DNA of 64,000 nt from [Synechococcus] sp. NIES-970. GTDB taxonomy: Bacteria > Cyanobacteriota > Cyanobacteriia > Cyanobacteriales > MRBY01. Both the position numbers and the translations under genes were made by a program. The notes below the pieces were generated by a model, which saw only the letters and a program-made list of their open reading frames with translations, ran no database searches and was not told where the DNA came from. Shown in pieces: positions 44,588 to 53,030 of this stretch. Location: positions 62,001 to 126,000 of the forward strand of contig AP017959.1 in assembly GCA_002356215.1 (NCBI GenBank), in the 5' to 3' direction. Position 1 is the stretch's first letter. Each line of letters opens with the position of its first letter.

Positions 44588-45370
44588 ATGCAAATCTCAA
44601 CCTGGAACGTTAATTCGGTGCGTTCTCGCCAAACCCACATCAGTCAATGGCTAGAAACCACAGGGGTCGATCTTCTCTGCCTCCAGGAAACGAAGGTGGT
44701 GGATGAAGACTTTCCTCGGGAACCCTTTGAAGCCCTGGGTTACCACGTCTATATTGCGGGTCAGAAATCCTATAACGGGGTGGCGCTCCTCAGTCGCGAA
44801 CCGCTCCAGGATGTTGTGACTGGTTTTGCGCCCATCGTCGGTGAGGCGATCGCCCAGGATTTTGACGACCAGAAACGGGTAATTTCTGGGATGCTCGGGG
44901 ATGTGCGAGTGGTGAATCTCTATGTGCCCAATGGTTCCGCTGTCGGTAGCGAAAAATATGAATACAAACTGGGCTGGTTTGGGGTACTCAAGCCTTATTT
45001 AGAAAAACTCGTGGCCGAAGGCCAAGATATCTTAATGTGTGGCGACTTTAATATTGCCCTGGAAGACCGCGATATTTATATGCCAAAGAAAGCAGACCAC
45101 ATCATGGCATCCCCAGTGGAACGGGAAACCTTGACGGAAATTTTAAACCTCGGCTTTCAGGATGTCTTCCGCAAATTTAACCAAGATGCGGATCAATTTA
45201 GCTGGTGGGACTATCGCACAAAGGGTTTTAGTCGCAATCGCGGTTGGCGCATTGATCACATCTATCTCACAGAAAAACTCTACGGTCAGGCAAAACGCTG
45301 TTGGATCGACCGGGAGCCGCGCAGTTGGGAAAAACCCAGTGACCATACCCCCGTGATTGTGGAGCTGTAG
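44588..45370 (+). CDS. xth: Exodeoxyribonuclease III
   Basis: A 260-residue AP endonuclease/exonuclease III. Visible motifs in order are ISTWNVNSVRSR, LCLQETKV (metal-binding Glu), CGDFNIA, and DYRTKGFSRNRGWRIDHIYL with SDHTPVIVEL at the end. It acts in base excision repair. folP starts 4 bp after its stop, so the two are co-transcribed. Confidence 0.95.
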   Translation: MQISTWNVNSVRSRQTHISQWLETTGVDLLCLQETKVVDEDFPREPFEALGYHVYIAGQKSYNGVALLSREPLQDVVTGFAPIVGEAIAQDFDDQKRVISGMLGDVRVVNLYVPNGSAVGSEKYEYKLGWFGVLKPYLEKLVAEGQDILMCGDFNIALEDRDIYMPKKADHIMASPVERETLTEILNLGFQDVFRKFNQDADQFSWWDYRTKGFSRNRGWRIDHIYLTEKLYGQAKRCWIDREPRSWEKPSDHTPVIVEL

Positions 45371-45374
45371 ACCA

Positions 45375-46232
45375 ATGGAACCTCTTACCCTCCGGAATCA
45401 AACTTTCACCTGGGGCGATCGCACCTATGTGATGGGCATCCTCAATGTTACCCCCGACAGTTTTAGCGATGGGGGCCAGTTTAATTCTGTCGCCTCAGCC
45501 CTGGCCCAGGCGGAAAAAATGGTCGCCGCTGGCATCGATATCCTTGACATTGGCGGCCAGTCTACTCGCCCTGGATCGGCGCAAATTTCCCTAGAGGAAG
45601 AGCTAGAGCGTACCATCCCTGTGATTCAGGCGATCCGCGGACGGTTCCAAACGATCATTTCCATCGACACGACCCGGGCCGCCGTGGCACAACAGGCGAT
45701 CGCCGCCGGCGCAGACATAATTAACGATATTTCCGGGGCGACCTTTGACGACCAGATGTTAACAGTGGTCAAAAAATTGGCCGTGCCGATTATTTTGATG
45801 CACATCCGGGGTACACCCGAAACCATGCAGAGCCTCACGGACTATCAAGATCTAATGGCCGATCTGAAAACTTTTTTCCAAGCACGCATCGATGCAGCCT
45901 TGGTCTTAGGAATCCCCCCAAAGCACCTGATTCTCGATCCAGGCATCGGTTTTGCTAAAACAGCCCTGCAAAATTATGACCTCATCCGCCATCTCCAAGA
46001 TTTTCGTGACTTAGGTTATCCTCTCTTGGTGGGGCCGTCCCGTAAAAGCTTTATTGGCCATATCCTCAACGAAAGCGATCCCACAAAACGGGTCTGGGGG
46101 ACAGCGGCGGCCTGTGCGGGGGCGATCGCCTTTGGAGCCGATATTCTCCGGGTCCATGACGGCCCAGAGATGATCGATGTGGCGAAAATTGCCGATGCCA
46201 TCTGGCGACCTAAATGGAGCGGAGAAAGCTAA
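45375..46232 (+). CDS. folP: Dihydropteroate synthase
   Basis: A 285-residue DHPS from ATG 45375; an upstream frame overlaps xth and is not used. MGILNVTPDSFSDGG near residue 18, DIGGQSTRPG, and DPGIGFAKT are the signature motifs. It joins p-aminobenzoate to the pterin precursor in folate synthesis. Its 3' end overlaps the convergent flavoprotein gene by 23 bp. Confidence 0.95.
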   Translation: MEPLTLRNQTFTWGDRTYVMGILNVTPDSFSDGGQFNSVASALAQAEKMVAAGIDILDIGGQSTRPGSAQISLEEELERTIPVIQAIRGRFQTIISIDTTRAAVAQQAIAAGADIINDISGATFDDQMLTVVKKLAVPIILMHIRGTPETMQSLTDYQDLMADLKTFFQARIDAALVLGIPPKHLILDPGIGFAKTALQNYDLIRHLQDFRDLGYPLLVGPSRKSFIGHILNESDPTKRVWGTAAACAGAIAFGADILRVHDGPEMIDVAKIADAIWRPKWSGES

Positions 46233-47646
46233 AAAACTTCGTCAAAAAGTTCTGAAGTTTCACATTGTCTGTGTATTTTTTCTTCGCTAACAACAGGGCT
46301 GTTTTACTGTTAATTTCGCTCAGGGTGGGATAAATATGAATCCCTGTCAAAGCCGATACGGGTAAGCGATAGCTCATCGCCAGCACAATCTCATGGATCA
46401 GCTCTCCGGCCTGTGAGCCAACTAAGTGGGCCCCAAGAATTTCACCATTTTTACGGGTGATCAGTTTACTGAGGCCCACGGTCTTATTTTCTGCTTGGGC
46501 CCGATCTACCGCCGCAAAGGGCAATTGAAAAACGAGCACATCGCCGTGGCGTTGGCGGGCTTGGGCCTCGGTGAACCCCACCCGAGCCACCTCCGGATCG
46601 GTGAAGGTTGCCCAGGGAATGACGCGGTAGTTGGTACTTTTAAGGAACAATTTCAGGGGACTAAGGGCATTTTGCAGGACGACCACCGCTTCATAGGCCG
46701 CCACATGGGTAAATTGGTAGCCACCAATCACATCGCCACAGGCAAAAATCCGGCCATTGGTTGTTTGTAGTTTTTCATTGACGCAGATCCCTTGGTCGTT
46801 GTACTCCACCCCTGCTGCTTCTAGGTTGAGAGATTGGACGTTGGGCGATCGCCCAGTGGCAAGAAGAATTTCATCGGCGATCGTCGCCACCTGGGAATCA
46901 TCTTCGGTGTAGAGGTGTTTTTTCCCCTTGACCACTTCCACTCGTTTCAAGCGGGCATTTTTGAGAATTTTGATCCCCTCCTGGATAAATTGCTGCTCCA
47001 GAACGGCGGCCACCTCCGGCTCTTCTTTGGGCAACAGGCGATCGCCCCCTGTAATCAATGTCACCTCAGTGCCCAAACGGTGAAATGCCTGGCCCAACTC
47101 ACAACCCATCGGCCCTGCCCCAATCACCGCCAGAGATTTTGGCTGTTCCGCAAGGGAAAATACCTGTTCATTGGTGATAAAGTCGACTGCTTCGAGTCCT
47201 TCTATGGCTGGGATGGTCGCTCGAGAGCCAGTGGCCACCACAAAAGCCCGGGCCGTCAGTTTGCGGCCATTGACCAGGAAAGTTGTTTCATTGAGAAATC
47301 GTCCTTCACCGAAAATGACCTCCACCCCTAATTCCCGAAAGCGCTCTGGGGAGTCGTGGGGTTCGATGGTGGCGATCGCCTTCTGCACATGGCCGATCAC
47401 CTCTGGGAAGTTAATCTCCGGTGCCTCGGCACAAATTCCGACCTGCCTTGCTTGCCGTACCTGATGGGCGACCTTCGCCGCATGGAGAAAAGATTTACTG
47501 GGTACACAGCCAGACCAGAGACAATCTCCTCCCAGGCGGTTTTTTTCGACGAGGGCAACTTTGGCGTTCAACTGCGCCGCTGCACTCGCCACCACTAAGC
47601 CCCCAGACCCCCCGCCGATAACAACGATATCGAAATCCACAGCCAC
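46210..47646 (-). CDS. FAD-dependent pyridine nucleotide-disulfide oxidoreductase (MerA/Lpd-like)
   Basis: A 478-residue class I flavoprotein disulfide reductase. It has N-terminal FAD site GGGSGGLVVASAAAQ, the redox pair Cys42 and Cys47 (CLWSGCVPSK), NADPH-site GAGPMGCELGQAF, and the C-terminal HIYPTLSE with His and Glu of the lipoamide-dehydrogenase type. It lacks the N-terminal mercury-binding domain and the C-terminal vicinal Cys pair of true mercuric reductase. Cyanobacterial relatives are labelled MerA. Substrate unknown. Tail-to-tail overlap with folP. Confidence 0.85.
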   Translation of the reverse strand: MAVDFDIVVIGGGSGGLVVASAAAQLNAKVALVEKNRLGGDCLWSGCVPSKSFLHAAKVAHQVRQARQVGICAEAPEINFPEVIGHVQKAIATIEPHDSPERFRELGVEVIFGEGRFLNETTFLVNGRKLTARAFVVATGSRATIPAIEGLEAVDFITNEQVFSLAEQPKSLAVIGAGPMGCELGQAFHRLGTEVTLITGGDRLLPKEEPEVAAVLEQQFIQEGIKILKNARLKRVEVVKGKKHLYTEDDSQVATIADEILLATGRSPNVQSLNLEAAGVEYNDQGICVNEKLQTTNGRIFACGDVIGGYQFTHVAAYEAVVVLQNALSPLKLFLKSTNYRVIPWATFTDPEVARVGFTEAQARQRHGDVLVFQLPFAAVDRAQAENKTVGLSKLITRKNGEILGAHLVGSQAGELIHEIVLAMSYRLPVSALTGIHIYPTLSEINSKTALLLAKKKYTDNVKLQNFLTKFFSFLRSI

Positions 47647-47803
47647 AGTTTTCGTTCTCCTTCAGCAAGGTCAATTGCTTTTATTTTGCGGTATTTTGCA
47701 GAAAATTTAACGACATGTGTCACTGGAGCTAAAATTCGCCAGAAAAAGCGCAATTTTCGTGAAGCCATTAGTCTTATCTAGGTGCTTCTGGCCTTTTCAT
47801 TAT

Positions 47804-48820
47804 TTAGGGACAAAGGAGTCTCAGACTGCCTGGGGGCGAAGTGCGATGGCAACGGTAGCTCTCAAAGGTATAAATTTGCGAGTTGGCGGGCTCATAAAAC
47901 ACCCCATGAACAAGCTGTTGCACACTGTCATCGGCAACCCGTTCTAACCAGATGCCCTGATAGCCACCGCCATTGCCCGGATAGTTATCAATAAAAACTT
48001 CCACCCAGGGTCTTGCCTCGGAAGTGCCTTCGGGAACTTCCGTCGGTGGCAACCAACCTAAGCTTGGGTCATACCAACCCGCCTGTTGCGCCAGGGCCCG
48101 CACTAAAACATAAATTGCTTGGGAGTCACTTTCCCAGGGGGCTTGTTCTGGGGAGAGGGTCGTTGCTTCCCGCCATTCACTGCCGTCAAAATTTAAAAAA
48201 CTCAAATCAGTGCAGTTGCCAACAAAATCACAGGATTCATTTATTTTGCTCTCGAAGGGAAAGGTTTGACCCTCGGTATATTCTGGCAGCAATTCAGCGG
48301 TCCTCCCCATAATGGGCATAAAGGTAAAAGACCAAGCCCGATGGGGCGATCGATTATTGAGGCTTGGGTCGGCATTTGCCGCGCCATAGTTGTCCACTAA
48401 ATCCTGATAGAGCGTTGGTGAAAGATTATAGTGATCGACAGTCACCGTATTTAGCTGCTCTCGGCCATCGTCAATGAGAGTCGGTGGTGATAGGCGAAGT
48501 CTGACCCGCCAGGCTGGTAGATCAGGGACACCACTCAGACGAGCTGCATACTCGAGGGGGCCCATGTTCTGGAAGTAGCGTAATCCCTCTGGCGAAAGAC
48601 TATCTGGTGTCGGCACCTGGGCAATCAGGGTTGGTGACGCCGGGGCCGGTGGCTCTGCTGTCTGACTCCTCGATTGAGAAAGGGCTCCCCCAGTATTTTG
48701 TGTTTCTGCTGTTGCGGGTACTTCTGGGTTCACCTTGGCAGAATCAACAGACTGGCTGCAGGCTGTGATGAAGGCGATCGCTGCCCCGATTGATAACCAA
48801 ACTAAATTTTTAATGGACAT
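47804..48820 (-). CDS. Predicted lipoprotein of unknown function
   Basis: A 338-residue predicted lipoprotein from ATG 48820 (GAGG 8 bases upstream). The lipobox is FITACSQS. It has a Ser/Pro/Ala-rich linker, then a globular domain with Trp and Tyr clusters. No known domain recognised. It is followed on the same strand by no close gene; the other lipoprotein gene is 67 bp upstream. Confidence 0.75.
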   Translation of the reverse strand: MSIKNLVWLSIGAAIAFITACSQSVDSAKVNPEVPATAETQNTGGALSQSRSQTAEPPAPASPTLIAQVPTPDSLSPEGLRYFQNMGPLEYAARLSGVPDLPAWRVRLRLSPPTLIDDGREQLNTVTVDHYNLSPTLYQDLVDNYGAANADPSLNNRSPHRAWSFTFMPIMGRTAELLPEYTEGQTFPFESKINESCDFVGNCTDLSFLNFDGSEWREATTLSPEQAPWESDSQAIYVLVRALAQQAGWYDPSLGWLPPTEVPEGTSEARPWVEVFIDNYPGNGGGYQGIWLERVADDSVQQLVHGVFYEPANSQIYTFESYRCHRTSPPGSLRLLCP

Positions 48821-48887
48821 GGGTTTAACCTCGATAAACATGATTGAGTTGTGAGCTTTGACTTAAGGAAGATTGCCAACGCTCGAT

Positions 48888-49922
48888 CTACTGTCTCGTG
48901 CCCGTCCAATCACCACCATCACTGACCGGATCATCGCAATAACTCCAACTGCCCTCGAAGCGACTGCCACCATCTACTAGCCGAAAACTGAGACCTCCCC
49001 AATAGGAAGAGCCATTTTTTTGGGTGTCACAAGACCTCGCCGCCGCAGTTTCAACCCAATAGCCCGTGAAAGTATCACCAGTGACGATGCCAGAAATCGT
49101 GGACTCTCCATTGCCATAGGAGCCTGCCGTCGTATTACCTTGAGTGCTTAATGTCATCTGACCCCAAGTAGTGTCCCAGGTTCCATCAAAGTTACTTCCT
49201 GTCATCTCCCCAGACGGAGTATTTCTCGGGACGATGGCACCCTGCAGCGGTTCACTGAAACGGAAGTCGTCAACATTGATATGGCCCCAGGCCTCAGAAG
49301 ATTGGTCAACAATGCGAAGCACGCCTATTCTGCCCTGGAATGGTGTTAAGTCCCAAATTTCCTGGGTCATTGTTTCCGTATCTTGCCCAAAAGCTTGCAA
49401 GACGGGTTGACCATTGACCAAAAGTTCAACACGAGTATCTGGACCGCTGCCCCCTCCGACTAAAAAAGAAAGTGTGCCTCCAGGAATGGTAAATTCCGGG
49501 GAAGTCAATGTACCTTGGGGAGCATCATCTTGGATTTCCCCTGGGGTTTGACCGGCCTGTCCTTGATATTTTTCATAGGTGCCGATCCAGTAGCGCCCTT
49601 GATGCTGAGCAGGCATACCGCGATCGCGCGCCGTAGGATTATCGTCTAGGGTCGGCTGAAATTGAAAGGCATCTCCTGTCTGGGTCCAACCATGTAAATC
49701 TCCCGTTTCAAAATCAAGGGTAAAAGATTGTTCTCCCTGGTCTGTGATGGGTGCTGTGGGTTCAGATGGTGTTTCTTCGGGGTTTGAGGCTGTCGCTACT
49801 GGGCTTTCTTCTGGGGATGTCTGGTCTAGAAAAGGGGTAATACTTTGGAGATCACATCCCCCAAGGGTAATTGAGAACAAGAGCAATAGGGGCGAAATTT
49901 GATTAGATAAAGCGCTTTTCAT
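48888..49922 (-). CDS. Predicted lipoprotein with a GH32-type beta-sandwich module
   Basis: A 344-residue predicted lipoprotein (lipobox ITLGGCDL), with a Ser/Pro/Glu/Thr linker (residues 30-65). Residues 66-235 form a beta-sandwich with DFETGDLHGWTQTGDAF, GRYWIGTYE, TLTSPEFTI, LSFLVGGG and WGHINVDDFRF. That combination resembles the lectin-like C-terminal module in glycoside hydrolase family 32 and related secreted proteins. The rest is a second small beta-rich domain. Probably carbohydrate-binding at the cell surface. No catalytic domain is present. Confidence 0.78.
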   Translation of the reverse strand: MKSALSNQISPLLLLFSITLGGCDLQSITPFLDQTSPEESPVATASNPEETPSEPTAPITDQGEQSFTLDFETGDLHGWTQTGDAFQFQPTLDDNPTARDRGMPAQHQGRYWIGTYEKYQGQAGQTPGEIQDDAPQGTLTSPEFTIPGGTLSFLVGGGSGPDTRVELLVNGQPVLQAFGQDTETMTQEIWDLTPFQGRIGVLRIVDQSSEAWGHINVDDFRFSEPLQGAIVPRNTPSGEMTGSNFDGTWDTTWGQMTLSTQGNTTAGSYGNGESTISGIVTGDTFTGYWVETAAARSCDTQKNGSSYWGGLSFRLVDGGSRFEGSWSYCDDPVSDGGDWTGTRQ

Positions 49923-50144
49923 ATGAGAGCCCGTAAGCGGCAGAATTTTTTCGTGTGGATGTTTATTACTGGGGGACTAGTGGCGAGAGACTAAAACTTA
50001 TGCAGACTTAGACAGCGATCGGACTAACAGCATTTTCTCGGGTCGCTACAATGTGATGGCTGGATCAGCTGGCGATCGCCATAACTGATCGTGAACTGGC
50101 CCGATATTAGTGATTGTATAAATGCTGAGGAGAGACCCTTAAAG

Positions 50145-50909
50145 ATGTTACGAAAAATCTTTTTATTGGCTGGGCTTGTGGGCTTAATGGGCATCCAAAA
50201 ACCCGTCCAAGCGGATGTGGTAGCTTACCCTTTAACCTACAACATTGGCAGCCAAGAATTTGAAGGATATGTCGCTCGCAATGAAGGCTTTGGGGACAAT
50301 CAACCCATTGTGCTCTTGGTCCATGATTGGGATGGTCTCAATCGTTATGAACAAATGCGTGCGAATATGCTCTCCACCCAGGGCTATACGGTATTCGCCG
50401 TGGATCTCTATGGCCAAGGAGTCCGTCCGCAAAATGTGGCGGAGTCCCAGGCAGAAAGCGGTAAGCTCTATGGCGATCGCCAATTAATGCGCGATCGCCT
50501 CATGGCGGCCCTCTCCGTTGCCCAAAGACTTGAGGGAGTTGATCCTAGTAGAGTGGCAGTTATTGGCTACTGCTTCGGTGGTGCTGCGGTCCTAGAAATG
50601 GCCCGAGCCGGGGCCGACTTAGATGGCTTTGTTTCGTTCCACGGCGGTCTAACCCTACCCGAAGGACAAGACTACAGCCAAACCCAAGGGCCCATGCTGG
50701 TGCTCCATGGCTCTGCTGATCCCGTGGCGCCCATGGCAGAAGTAGCTGCATTAGCGACGGATCTCAATGAAGCTGGGGTGACCTATGATATGCAAATTTA
50801 TGGAGGAGCGCTCCACTCTTTCACCAAGTGGGATTCGAGCGACTACGACCCCCAGGCTGATTTGAAATCGTGGAATGGCATGCTGGATTTTTTGAAAACA
50901 ATATTCTAG
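50145..50909 (+). CDS. Exported dienelactone hydrolase family protein
   Basis: A 254-residue alpha/beta hydrolase from ATG 50145, with signal peptide to about residue 24 (IQKPVQADV). The longer GTG frame at 50091 is less likely. The triad is Cys143 (GYCFGG), Asp192 (HGSADPV) and His224 (ALHSF), as in dienelactone hydrolases. The natural substrate in cyanobacteria is unknown. Followed by a terminator. Confidence 0.85.
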   Translation: MLRKIFLLAGLVGLMGIQKPVQADVVAYPLTYNIGSQEFEGYVARNEGFGDNQPIVLLVHDWDGLNRYEQMRANMLSTQGYTVFAVDLYGQGVRPQNVAESQAESGKLYGDRQLMRDRLMAALSVAQRLEGVDPSRVAVIGYCFGGAAVLEMARAGADLDGFVSFHGGLTLPEGQDYSQTQGPMLVLHGSADPVAPMAEVAALATDLNEAGVTYDMQIYGGALHSFTKWDSSDYDPQADLKSWNGMLDFLKTIF

Positions 50910-50957
50910 GGTGATTGTCTCGAGTCAACCCCAAATATTGGCGTATTAGAAAAGCAT

Positions 50958-51010
50958 AAAAGCTTGGCAAGATTCCCACTTATTTGGGTAGAAGCCAAGC
51001 TTTTTATTTT
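50958..51010 (+). terminator. Intrinsic terminator of the dienelactone hydrolase gene
   Basis: An 11-bp perfect stem (AAAAGCTTGGC at 50958-50968 with GCCAAGCTTTT at 50994-51004), a long loop containing a small CCCA/TGGG stem, and a T-run. Confidence 0.88.
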
Positions 51011-51164
51011 TGACTTAAATGTCAAAAATTACCGGACAGCCAGGGTGAAACAAGATCTGCAAAGAGAGCGCTGTGCGCCCAAGCTCAAGGCAGTTATATT
51101 TCTTTTTTTCACCAAGCCCTCGAAGAATAGAGCTTGTTTTACAGATATGGCTTGATTTATGACC

Positions 51165-51524
51165 CTAAAAACCATAATCGGAACTAACTTCTACGGCACA
51201 ACCAGCAGTGTGCGCGCAATCGTACATTTTGACGCGGACGCTAAAGTTGCCTTCATAGGGCGCTTGGACGATGGGAAAGGAATCATCTAGGGTGTCTGAG
51301 TCCACAATCCGGCCAGCGGAGTCATAGAGGAATAGATCTAAGTCATAGCAATCTTCATCGCAACTGGCATAGATATCTTCCCCTGCATAAAAGTAACCGG
51401 AGACTGTTTCTTCTTCACCGTCATAGAGCCATAATGCGCGGTCCTGGGCAACTGTTGGTTTTGGGAAAAGAGCACCGTAGCACAGGGCTAAGCCAAAAGC
51501 AGCCGACAAGAATAGGCGTGACAT
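51165..51524 (-). CDS. Small secreted protein of unknown function
   Basis: A 119-residue secreted protein from ATG 51524, with TGAGG 9 bases upstream. The signal peptide is cut near PTVAQ. The mature part has paired cysteines (CDEDCYDLD, YDCAHTAGCAVEV) and an acidic, beta-rich character (DLDLFLYDSAGRIVDSDTLDDSFPIV). The profile resembles a C-terminal pre-peptidase-type beta domain, but the family is not certain. Probably a periplasmic or extracellular protein. Confidence 0.7.
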   Translation of the reverse strand: MSRLFLSAAFGLALCYGALFPKPTVAQDRALWLYDGEEETVSGYFYAGEDIYASCDEDCYDLDLFLYDSAGRIVDSDTLDDSFPIVQAPYEGNFSVRVKMYDCAHTAGCAVEVSSDYGF

Positions 51525-51683
51525 GATTGTAAACCTCACCAATGGGAAGGGGAATCGCAATTATGGTTGAATTGCTATTTTGCAGCGAGAATAAAGCTAG
51601 GATTTTGCACTAACTTTTCCTATTCCAATTCTACTGGAGAAATCCGTTGGGGATTGGCTTGAGTAATATCTTTTCAAGCATTT

Positions 51684-52601
51684 TTAGCTGGATTCTTTGG
51701 GTCTATAAAAAAGACCAAGACTCTGGAGATAAATAGTCCCTACGGAGGTTAAAAAGAGGACATAGGCGATCGCCTGGGCAAGATAAATTTTTTGGCGATA
51801 ACCCAGAAGAGATTTTAAGAGGATCCCTGGAAATTGCTTATCTGGTAAAGTTTCCGACCAATCCCATAGCTGCACACCGAGGACGCAAGCAGGGCCGGGG
51901 GAAATGCAGAGGGCTTGATATTGGGGCTGTACCTGCACAAAAAGGGCGATCGCCTGGTCAATATGCTTGAGAACACCGACCACCAAGCCGGCAATAATCA
52001 ACAGCAAGAAAATCCCCATCACCTGGAAAAAGAGCTTGACATTGATCCGCGCCCCCAAGGCAAATAGAAAAATCCCTAATATGGTCGCAACCAACAGCCC
52101 GGCGATCGCCCCGGCCCCTGGTAATACCCAGCCCGACTGAAACTGGGCCACCATAAAGATCACCGTTTCAAATCCTTCCCGCAGAACCGCGATAAAAATC
52201 AGAGAAAATACTGCCCATTCAACCCCTTCGGTCTTCTGCAATGCCCCCTGTAAAGCACCTTCGATCTCGGCTTTGAGTGATTTGGCTTGGCGTGTCATCC
52301 AGATCAGCATCCAACTCAACATGGCGATCGCCACTACCCCAAAACTCCCTTCCAGAACTTGTTTCACGATGGGCGTATAGATTCCATCTCCTGTGGTGAG
52401 CCCCAGGAGCAAGCCCCAGATCCCCCAACCCACCAAAACACTCGCCCCCAAGCCCGCAACAATTCCCCCATAGACCCATTTCTGCAGAGACATTTGCTCT
52501 GTTTTGGCGAGGCAAGCCAGAACAATGCCCACCACAAGAGCCGCCTCAAAACCTTCCCGTAACGTGATGACAAAGGCTGGTAACGCCGCGCTGATGTCCA
52601 T
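51684..52601 (-). CDS. FTR1/EfeU family high-affinity iron permease
   Basis: A 305-residue multi-helix membrane protein. Two REGxE motifs, REGFEAALVVG (residues 16-26) and REGFETVIF (near residue 141), are the iron-transport signature of Ftr1/EfeU permeases. It imports iron, probably Fe3+, over the cytoplasmic membrane. No EfeO or EfeB partner is adjacent. It is divergent from the STAND gene, and the region in between contains a CRP-type site. Confidence 0.9.
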   Translation of the reverse strand: MDISAALPAFVITLREGFEAALVVGIVLACLAKTEQMSLQKWVYGGIVAGLGASVLVGWGIWGLLLGLTTGDGIYTPIVKQVLEGSFGVVAIAMLSWMLIWMTRQAKSLKAEIEGALQGALQKTEGVEWAVFSLIFIAVLREGFETVIFMVAQFQSGWVLPGAGAIAGLLVATILGIFLFALGARINVKLFFQVMGIFLLLIIAGLVVGVLKHIDQAIALFVQVQPQYQALCISPGPACVLGVQLWDWSETLPDKQFPGILLKSLLGYRQKIYLAQAIAYVLFLTSVGTIYLQSLGLFYRPKESS

Positions 52602-52868
52602 GAATTCCCCAATTATTTACTTAAATGTGTTGAGTGGCCGGAATAGACTCTCTGTTTTTTTGTTGATGGTAAAGGATTTTTTGCCGCTGGGGGCGATCGC
52701 CAAAATTTTGGCCGACCCGACTGGGATCACTGCAAAAATGATCGCCATTTCTGCCATAAATTACCGACGGACTTGAATTAACGTCTTTTTGCTTGACTGT
52801 TTGGTCAAAAATATTTTGTTACTTATGCCAAAAATACATTGTTTAGAGAGTCTTTTGGATTTTTAGGC

Positions 52869-52884
52869 TGTGATAAAAGTCACA
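52869..52884. promoter_or_regulatory. CRP/SYCRP1-type binding site
   Basis: TGTGATAAAAGTCACA is a perfect TGTGA-N6-TCACA dyad, the consensus bound by CRP and by cyanobacterial SYCRP1. A possible -10, TATTAT, begins at 52900. With a start near 52912 the site would sit close to position -36, near where class II activators act. The nearest downstream gene is the STAND NTPase. Confidence 0.65.
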
Positions 52885-53030
52885 TTGTTCATAAATTCAT
52901 ATTATTCACAACTTTCTAGTGATCGCACCAGGAAAGAAAGGAATACAGATAAACTGTTGGGTAGTCGCCTTAGTGTGTGGCAGAGCATTGTCTTTTTCCC
53001 GGGTCTTTTCTACCGATCGCACAGTACCAT

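Noticed and set aside
46210-47646. True mercuric reductase
   Set aside because: Lacks the N-terminal mercury-binding domain and the C-terminal cysteine pair; no mer genes nearby.
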